A stretch of DNA of 6,572 bases from Alphaproteobacteria bacterium UBA2966. Lineage in GTDB: Bacteria > Pseudomonadota > Alphaproteobacteria > UBA2966. Made by a program: the position numbers and the translations under genes. The notes under the pieces are model-generated. The model searched no databases and was not told where the DNA came from. It was given only the letters and a program-made list of their open reading frames with translations. The stretch is taken from positions 1 to 6,572 of the forward strand of contig DEBC01000079.1 in NCBI GenBank assembly GCA_002348365.1, given 5' to 3'. Of this stretch, positions 1 to 4,035 are shown piece by piece (positions within the stretch are counted from its first letter, which is position 1; the number at the start of each line of letters is the position of its first letter).

Positions 1-121
1 GCTCACGTTACCGCAAGGTCCGACGGCGGCGCAATTCATCGAAGTCCGTTTGCGGCGCCTGCTTACAGCGGCAGTGGTGCCTATTCAGACGCTTGGATTG
101 AGATCGAATTCAAGGCTGATC

Positions 122-128
122 GAGGTGA
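122..128 (+). promoter_or_regulatory. ribosome binding site deciding the dehydrogenase start
   Basis: GAGGTGA sits 5 bases before the ATG at 134, a good Shine-Dalgarno match and spacing. The in-frame TTG at 50 has no comparable purine tract, and the dinucleotide-binding motif falls at the usual distance from the ATG at 134. Confidence 0.6.
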
Positions 129-133
129 GAGCG

Positions 134-1090
134 ATGAACGCAGACGACATTCGCAAGGTGGCCGTGGTGGGCGGCGGACTGATGGGCTCAGGCATCGCCC
201 AGGAATTCGCCACGGCAGGCTATGACGTGGCCCTGCAGGACATCTCCACTGCGCAGCTCGACTCCGCGCTTACGCGCATGCGGGAAAACCTGACGATGCT
301 CGCCGAACATGGCCTTGTCGACGCCGGTTTCATCGACGGCATCGTCGCCGGCATAACCCCTGCCACATCATTGGAATCCACGGTTTCCGATGCGGACATC
401 GTCATCGAGGCCGCCACCGAGGACGTGGAGGTCAAGCAGGGCCTCTTTCGCTCCCTGAGTGAGTTGTGCCCATCACACACCATCCTGGCGACGACCACAT
501 CAGCGATACATCCCGATGTTTTCGCCGACGCGACGGATTGTCCCGATCGGGTCATCGTGACCCATTTTGGCATCCCCAATTACCTGATCCCGCTGGTCGA
601 GATGGCGCGCGCCGAGAAAACCTCGGATGAGACGTCGGCGGTGGTGTTTGCGCTACTGGAAAAGATCGGCAAACGCCCCATCGTCATGAAGAGACCCTTG
701 CAGGGGTTCATCGCCAACCGGCTGCAGTTCGCCATGATGCGGGAGGCCTTGAACATCATCTCGCAGGGCGCCGCGACACCAGAGGATATCGACACCGCGA
801 TCCAGAACAACTTCGGCCGCCGCTACGGCATCACGGGACCGCTGGCGATCTTCGACATGTCCGGGCTGAACGTGGTGTTGAAGGTGGCTGGCCAGACCGT
901 GCCCCACCTCGCGACATCGGATGCACCGTTCGACTACATCCGGGAGAAGGTCGCCGATGGAAAACTCGGTCTCAGCACGGGCGAAGGGATGTATCACTGG
1001 ACGTCGGAGTCAGCGGCCGTATTGCGACGCCGCCTCACCGACGGATTGGTCGCGATAGAGAAGTGGACCCGCGCCCAGGAAGGTCAGTGA
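134..1090 (+). CDS. 3-hydroxyacyl-CoA dehydrogenase family protein, NAD-dependent
   Basis: This 318-residue protein matches the short, single-function L-3-hydroxyacyl-CoA dehydrogenases, which oxidise 3-hydroxyacyl-CoA to 3-ketoacyl-CoA with NAD in the cytoplasm. An N-terminal Rossmann fold shows the dinucleotide motif GGGLMGSG at residues 13-20 and an acidic residue, D36, after the second strand. The family's catalytic pair appears as H144 and E156, twelve residues apart as in human HADH, with S123 and N195 (in GFIANR) at the other expected positions. The C-terminal helical domain has ITGPLAIFDMSGL at 233-245. The PNYLIPLVEM stretch after H144 resembles the lambda-crystallin and carnitine-dehydrogenase-like branch more than FadB, so the true substrate may not be a fatty acyl-CoA. 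The ATG at 134 is preferred because GAGGTGA lies 5 bases upstream; an in-frame TTG at 50 would add 28 residues without family character. No gene is recognisable in bases 1-133. Family membership is confident; substrate is unknown. Confidence 0.9.
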   Translation: MNADDIRKVAVVGGGLMGSGIAQEFATAGYDVALQDISTAQLDSALTRMRENLTMLAEHGLVDAGFIDGIVAGITPATSLESTVSDADIVIEAATEDVEVKQGLFRSLSELCPSHTILATTTSAIHPDVFADATDCPDRVIVTHFGIPNYLIPLVEMARAEKTSDETSAVVFALLEKIGKRPIVMKRPLQGFIANRLQFAMMREALNIISQGAATPEDIDTAIQNNFGRRYGITGPLAIFDMSGLNVVLKVAGQTVPHLATSDAPFDYIREKVADGKLGLSTGEGMYHWTSESAAVLRRRLTDGLVAIEKWTRAQEGQ

Positions 1091-1110
1091 CGGGTTCTAT
1101 CATGTGTCTG

Positions 1111-2121
1111 TCAGATGGGGCCGCTCTCCGGATCCGCGCCCCTTCCCGTTAGTTGCAGGAACAGGTCCTCGAGATTCGATTCCTGGGTCGTCAGATCGGC
1201 GATCTCAATTCCCGATTCGTGCACCGCGCTCAGGATTTCATCGATCTGAGTCTGGCTGCGGCGGTAGCGGACATGAAGCTGACGGAATTCACCGAGCTCC
1301 GCATCGAAGCGCTTCAGGCCTTCAGGAATGGCCTCAATGTCGTGCGCCAGGGTGATCGTCAGCGCCTTCTGGTCGATCTGGCGTATCAACGTTTGCGTCT
1401 CGTCGCAGGCCACGACCTTGCCGTGATTGATGATGGCGATCCGGTCGCAGAGCTGTTCGGCTTCTTCGAGGTAATGCGTGGTCAGGACGACGGTCGTACC
1501 GCGCTGGTTCAGTCCGCGAATGTGGTTCCACAACTGGTGGCGCAGTTCGACATCGACACCCGAAGTCGGTTCGTCGAGCACCAGCACGGGCGGGTCGTGG
1601 ACGAGCGCCTTGCCGACCAGCAGGCGACGCTGCATTCCGCCTGACAGCTTGCGCGCATACCAGTCCCGTTGTTCCATCAGGCCCAGCGCCGCCAGAACAG
1701 CGTCCGTCTGGCGCTGGCTTTTGGGTACGCCGTAAAAACCCGCCTGAAACTCCAGCGCCTCGAAGGGCGTGAAATGAGCGTCGATATGGAGTTCCTGGGG
1801 GACGATTCCGATCGAAGCGCGGGCGCGTCGCGCATCACGATCGATGTCGTGACCCCAAACCGTCACCGTGCCGGCGGTCTTTTTCGTCATGCCGCCGAGA
1901 ATATTGATGAAAGTGGACTTCCCCGCGCCGTTGGGACCCAGCAGCCCGAAGAATGCCCCGTGCGGGACTTCGAGATTGATGCCGTGGAGCGCGACCTTCT
2001 CGGTCCTGCCCCGTTTGCCGCGGTAGACCTTGGTCAGGGACCTCGCGGAGATGGCGAACTGATCATCGTCATTCCCCATGGCCGTGGTGTGCTGTGACGA
2101 TACCGTTGAACGATCGAGCAT
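1111..2121 (-). CDS. ABC-2 type exporter ATP-binding protein, YadG-like
   Basis: This is a 336-residue nucleotide-binding subunit of an ABC transporter; it would sit on the inner face of the cytoplasmic membrane and drive export through a separate permease. All ATPase motifs are intact: Walker A GPNGAGKST (62-70), Q-loop Q109 in IVPQE, signature LSGGM (159-163), Walker B VLVLDEP (179-185) with catalytic E184, and switch H216 in TTHYLEE. The stretch SGVDVELRHQLW just after Walker B and the roughly 100-residue C-terminal tail closely resemble E. coli YadG. Substrate is unknown. No permease gene is next to it: the downstream neighbour is convergent and the upstream neighbour divergent. The start at 2121 has only a weak GGAC upstream, inside a small hairpin; M15 (ATG at 2079) is an alternative that keeps the whole ATPase core but has no better ribosome-binding site. 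Family is certain, start moderately so. Confidence 0.93.
   Translation of the reverse strand: MLDRSTVSSQHTTAMGNDDDQFAISARSLTKVYRGKRGRTEKVALHGINLEVPHGAFFGLLGPNGAGKSTFINILGGMTKKTAGTVTVWGHDIDRDARRARASIGIVPQELHIDAHFTPFEALEFQAGFYGVPKSQRQTDAVLAALGLMEQRDWYARKLSGGMQRRLLVGKALVHDPPVLVLDEPTSGVDVELRHQLWNHIRGLNQRGTTVVLTTHYLEEAEQLCDRIAIINHGKVVACDETQTLIRQIDQKALTITLAHDIEAIPEGLKRFDAELGEFRQLHVRYRRSQTQIDEILSAVHESGIEIADLTTQESNLEDLFLQLTGRGADPESGPI
1116..1146 (+). terminator. possible terminator after the dehydrogenase gene
   Basis: GGGGCCGC (1117-1124) can pair with GCGCCCC (1136-1142), with one bulged base and an 11-base loop, about 26 bases after the dehydrogenase stop codon. The following bases, TTCCCGTT, are only weakly T-rich, so the call is tentative. 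It lies inside the 3' end of the convergent ABC gene, so the base pairing may just reflect GC-rich coding sequence. Confidence 0.2.
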
Positions 2122-2125
2122 ATTG

Positions 2126-2139
2126 GTCCGGGTTCGGAC
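2126..2139 (-). repeat. short hairpin beside the ABC ATPase start codon
   Basis: GTCCG and CGGAC form a perfect 5-bp stem with a 4-base loop. On the minus strand it ends four bases before the ATG at 2121 and would bury the only GGAC that could bind the ribosome. It could lower translation from this start, or argue for the internal ATG at 2079. It is short enough to arise by chance. Confidence 0.35.
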
Positions 2140-2160
2140 AGAAATGACGTGTGATGCGTG

Positions 2161-2188
2161 TTGAACGCGAGCAGTCTTTGCGTATCAT
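2161..2188 (+). promoter_or_regulatory. sigma70-like promoter for the zinc-finger gene
   Basis: TTGAAC (2161-2166) and TATCAT (2183-2188) are separated by 16 bases; they match the TTGACA and TATAAT consensus at 4 and 5 of 6 positions. Transcription would begin near 2195, giving a leader of about 60 bases before the ATG at 2258. It lies in the intergenic region between two divergent genes, where a promoter is expected. It is predicted from sequence alone. Confidence 0.4.
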
Positions 2189-2257
2189 TCGGTCCGTGAA
2201 GGGTCAACGCGCGGATTGCCGGCGGGGACCAAGCCAATCAAGATCAGGTACACCCCT

Positions 2258-2443
2258 ATGCCCGTCGAGCCGCCCGAAATCGTCGAAGTCGAAGAGCACA
2301 CCGTGAGTTGCGATGGCGGCGGCGGCGCCCTCGGCCATCCACGCGTTTATCTCAATCTTGGAGACGACGGTCGCATCGATTGCCCCTACTGCGATCGTCA
2401 GTTCGTGCTCAAGGCTGGCGTGTCCAAAGCCGCCGGCCACTGA
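2258..2443 (+). CDS. CHCC zinc-finger protein, NDUFS6-like complex I accessory subunit
   Basis: This 61-residue protein belongs to the zf-CHCC family. It has the family core CDGGGGALGHP (18-28) followed by RVYLNLG and CPYCDRQFVL (42-51). The zinc ligands are C18, H27, C42 and C45. The mitochondrial member is NDUFS6, the 13 kDa accessory subunit of respiratory complex I, and alphaproteobacterial complex I such as that of Paracoccus carries a homologue; the role here is inferred from that, as a peripheral-arm protein in the cytoplasm facing the membrane. Nothing else from complex I is in the window. An in-frame TTG at 2216 would add 14 residues (to 75), but the ATG at 2258 is preferred: an AGG at 2246-2248 lies 9 bases upstream, and the family motif then starts about 17 residues in, as usual for short bacterial members. 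Family call is strong; physiological role is by homology. Confidence 0.92.
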   Translation: MPVEPPEIVEVEEHTVSCDGGGGALGHPRVYLNLGDDGRIDCPYCDRQFVLKAGVSKAAGH

Positions 2444-2455
2444 TCCCGGTTTCTC

Positions 2456-2484
2456 TTTTCCACAAGAAATTTCTTACTGTGGGA
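2456..2484. repeat. inverted repeat enclosing a 12-bp palindrome, with a DnaA-box-like 9-mer
   Basis: TTCCACA (2458-2464) can pair with TGTGGGA (2478-2484), with one G-T pair. Between and touching the arms is the perfect palindrome AAGAAATTTCTT (2464-2475), notably AT-rich for this DNA. TTTTCCACA (2456-2464) differs from the DnaA box TTATCCACA at one base. It starts 12 bases after the zinc-finger stop codon, but no T-run follows the right arm, so it does not look like an intrinsic terminator. Confidence 0.45.
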
Positions 2485-2701
2485 GTCGGGGATAAGTTCC
2501 CGGCGATGGGGTGATCAGCGGGCTTGCAGCGTCGCCGTGCTTGTGGACAGCTTCTGCCTATGTTTTCTAGGCGATTCGGCGCTTTCGGCAAGGCCGCAAT
2601 GGCGGTACTGTGAAGGTCCGGGGCAGGCTGAAAAGCAGGCACTCAGGACCCGCAGGGACCATTGAGGCAAAGATCAATCCCATTTGACCGCCAGCAGCAG
2701 T

Positions 2702-2765
2702 GGTTTGCCGAGGTTGCCTTTTCTGATCCTCCCCGGGAATCGCGATCTCGGCGAACCCTTGTTTT
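2702..2765 (+). terminator. imperfect hairpin and T-rich run upstream of dcd
   Basis: GGTTTGCCGAG (2702-2712) pairs with CTCGGCGAACC (2747-2757) over 11 bp including one G-T pair, around a 34-base loop. CTTGTTTTG follows. This could be a terminator that stops transcripts coming from the zinc-finger gene, or a leader structure for dcd, since the right arm ends 18 bases before the ATG at 2776. The long loop is atypical of intrinsic terminators, so the function is uncertain although the pairing is clear. Confidence 0.35.
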
Positions 2766-2775
2766 GTGATGATTG

Positions 2776-3945
2776 ATGGCTGACGTGGCAGAGCACAGGC
2801 TTTTCGCCGATACGGAGATGAAGGCAAATCCCGAGACAATTCACTCGACGGGCGTGGTGCCGTCACAGGGACTTCGCGACGCGGTCGAACGCGGTGAGAT
2901 CAAATCGACCGAACCTGTTTCCGAAGAGCAGATTCAACCGGCGAGCGTCGATCTCCGGCTCGGTCCCGTCGCCTATCGGACCCGGGCGAGTTTCCTGCCT
3001 GGGCGTAGTGCCTCGGTGGGCCAGAAAATCGAGTCCTATGCGATGCACCAGTTCTCGCTCGATGGCGGAGCCGTACTCGAAAAGGGATGCGTGTACCTGG
3101 TGCCACTCATGGAGAGCCTGCAGCTGCGGCACCGGACCTCCGCCATGGCAAACCCCAAGAGTTCGACGGGACGGCTTGATGTGTTCTGCCGGCTCATTAC
3201 CGATGGTGGCACCGAGTTCGACCATGTCCGTGCTGGTTATCGCGGTCCGCTTTGGGTCGAGATTTCTCCGCGCTCGTTCAGCATCCTGGTAGAGACCGGC
3301 ACACGCCTCCTGCAGCTTCGCGTGAAGCGGGGTGCGCCGCGCTGGAGCGATTCCGCACTGCGTGAACTTCACGCCGAGGTCGGGCTGATCGATGACGAAA
3401 CCGTGTTCGAGGAGAACGTCAAACAGGGCCTGCTGGCGATTACGGTGGATGCCCAGGGAATCGGCGATACTGATCTGATCGGTTGGCGGGCGCGTAAGAA
3501 CGCCGATCTGATCGATATATCGGAGATCAATCACTATGATCCGGAGGATTTCTGGGAGCCCGTGCGCGCGCACGCCGGACAGGGTGTCATTCTTGATCCC
3601 AATGACTTCTACATCCTGTCGTCCAAGGAGTCGGTGACTGTACCCGCCGATCATGCCGCCGAAATGCTGGCGTATGACACGCTTGTGGGCGAGTTTCGCG
3701 TTCACTACGCAGGATTCTTCGACCCCGGATTTGGCCTGGCCGACATCGGTGGGGAGGGCACCCGGGCCGTGCTCGAAGTCAGGTCGCGGGACGTACCCTT
3801 CATGATTGAGGACGGCCAGGTCGTCGGACGACTGCTCTACGAGCGTCTCACGGCGCTTCCGGACAAGCTGTACGGTCAGAACATCGGATCGAACTATCAG
3901 CGCCAGGGATTGGCCCTTTCAAAGCAATTCAAGCGTTCGCAATAG
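2776..3945 (+). CDS. dcd: 2'-deoxycytidine 5'-triphosphate deaminase, two-domain form
   Basis: Dcd deaminates dCTP to dUTP in the cytoplasm, feeding dUMP to thymidylate synthase. This 389-residue protein is twice the length of E. coli Dcd (about 193) and fits the long alphaproteobacterial type, with two dUTPase-like halves. Half one has QPASVDLRLG (54-63), PKSSTGRLDV (127-136) and GYRGPLWVEISP with E162. Half two has GVILDPNDFYILSSKE (270-285), FDPGF (315-319) and AVLEV with E334. Both glutamates correspond to catalytic E138 of E. coli Dcd. The Ser-Ser-x-x-Arg signature of the E. coli active site appears only in half one (S129, S130, R133), the DPG motif only in half two. A TGA at 2770-2772 blocks any earlier start; TTG at 2773 and ATG at 2776 are adjacent, both without a clear ribosome-binding site. 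ATG at 2818 (375 residues) is an alternative closer to the usual family length. Confidence 0.92.
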   Translation: MADVAEHRLFADTEMKANPETIHSTGVVPSQGLRDAVERGEIKSTEPVSEEQIQPASVDLRLGPVAYRTRASFLPGRSASVGQKIESYAMHQFSLDGGAVLEKGCVYLVPLMESLQLRHRTSAMANPKSSTGRLDVFCRLITDGGTEFDHVRAGYRGPLWVEISPRSFSILVETGTRLLQLRVKRGAPRWSDSALRELHAEVGLIDDETVFEENVKQGLLAITVDAQGIGDTDLIGWRARKNADLIDISEINHYDPEDFWEPVRAHAGQGVILDPNDFYILSSKESVTVPADHAAEMLAYDTLVGEFRVHYAGFFDPGFGLADIGGEGTRAVLEVRSRDVPFMIEDGQVVGRLLYERLTALPDKLYGQNIGSNYQRQGLALSKQFKRSQ

Positions 3946-3964
3946 ATCGCCCCTCGACGTTCCA

Positions 3965-3997
3965 TGGCCCGGGCCGTGCTTAATCAATAGCGGGCCA
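3965..3997 (+). repeat. stem-loop between dcd and polA
   Basis: TGGCCCG (3965-3971) and CGGGCCA (3991-3997) are a perfect 7-bp inverted repeat with a 19-base loop, beginning 19 bases after the dcd stop. No T-run follows, so it is at best a weak terminator. Its right arm falls in the spacer of the proposed polA promoter. Confidence 0.35.
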
Positions 3998-4008
3998 CGT
4001 GCGATAAT
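3980..4008 (+). promoter_or_regulatory. possible polA promoter with extended -10
   Basis: GATAAT (4003-4008) matches the -10 consensus at 5 of 6 positions and is preceded by TGC at 4000-4002, an extended -10 arrangement. A weak -35, TTAATC (3980-3985), lies 17 bases upstream. Transcription would start near 4014-4016, about 20 bases before the polA ATG. It would let polA be expressed independently of dcd. Confidence 0.33.
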
Positions 4009-4035
4009 GACGGACTAGTCTGGGGAGGCGACGAG

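Larger units (their letters stand above)
2444..2772. other. 329-base gap without a recognisable gene
   Basis: No open frame here on either strand has a convincing start, ribosome-binding site or protein family. The left part (2456-2550) carries DnaA-box-like 9-mers and a 12-bp palindrome; the right part (2702-2757) an imperfect inverted repeat close to dcd. The middle has only small repeats, such as GCAGGC twice at 2623-2640 and GGTCC (2615-2619) that could pair with GGACC (2646-2650). I found no match to SRP RNA, RNase P RNA, tmRNA, 6S RNA or a tRNA. A TTGACC at 2684-2689 has no good -10 partner. It may hold the dcd promoter, an unannotated small RNA, or DnaA-binding sites; none of these can be settled by eye. 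Confidence 0.6.

Noticed and set aside
1..225. Open frame in the first reading frame that could be the tail of an upstream gene
   Set aside because: It would overlap the dehydrogenase by about 90 bases, its last residues are Arg- and Gly-rich like out-of-frame reading, and I recognise no family.
1153..2097. Open frames on the plus strand across the ABC gene (163 and 142 codons)
   Set aside because: They are antisense to intact Walker A, signature and Walker B motifs and carry no family features.
2560..2613. Seventeen-codon frame (ATG at 2560, stop TGA at 2611) as a leader peptide
   Set aside because: There is no well-placed ribosome-binding site, and a frame this short is expected by chance.
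2605..2662. Possible SRP RNA, because of GGTCCGG followed by an AGCAGG
   Set aside because: The diagnostic GGAAG and AAGCAGCC tip sequence is missing, and the surrounding bases do not form the expected long helix.
2409..2866. Minus-strand frames of 77 and 99 codons over the intergenic gap
   Set aside because: Each runs into a well-supported gene (zinc-finger or dcd), and neither has a known domain or good start.
2863..3705. 280-codon open frame on the minus strand
   Set aside because: It lies wholly opposite dcd, whose motifs are clear. Its protein shows no family I recognise, and long antisense frames are common in GC-rich coding DNA.
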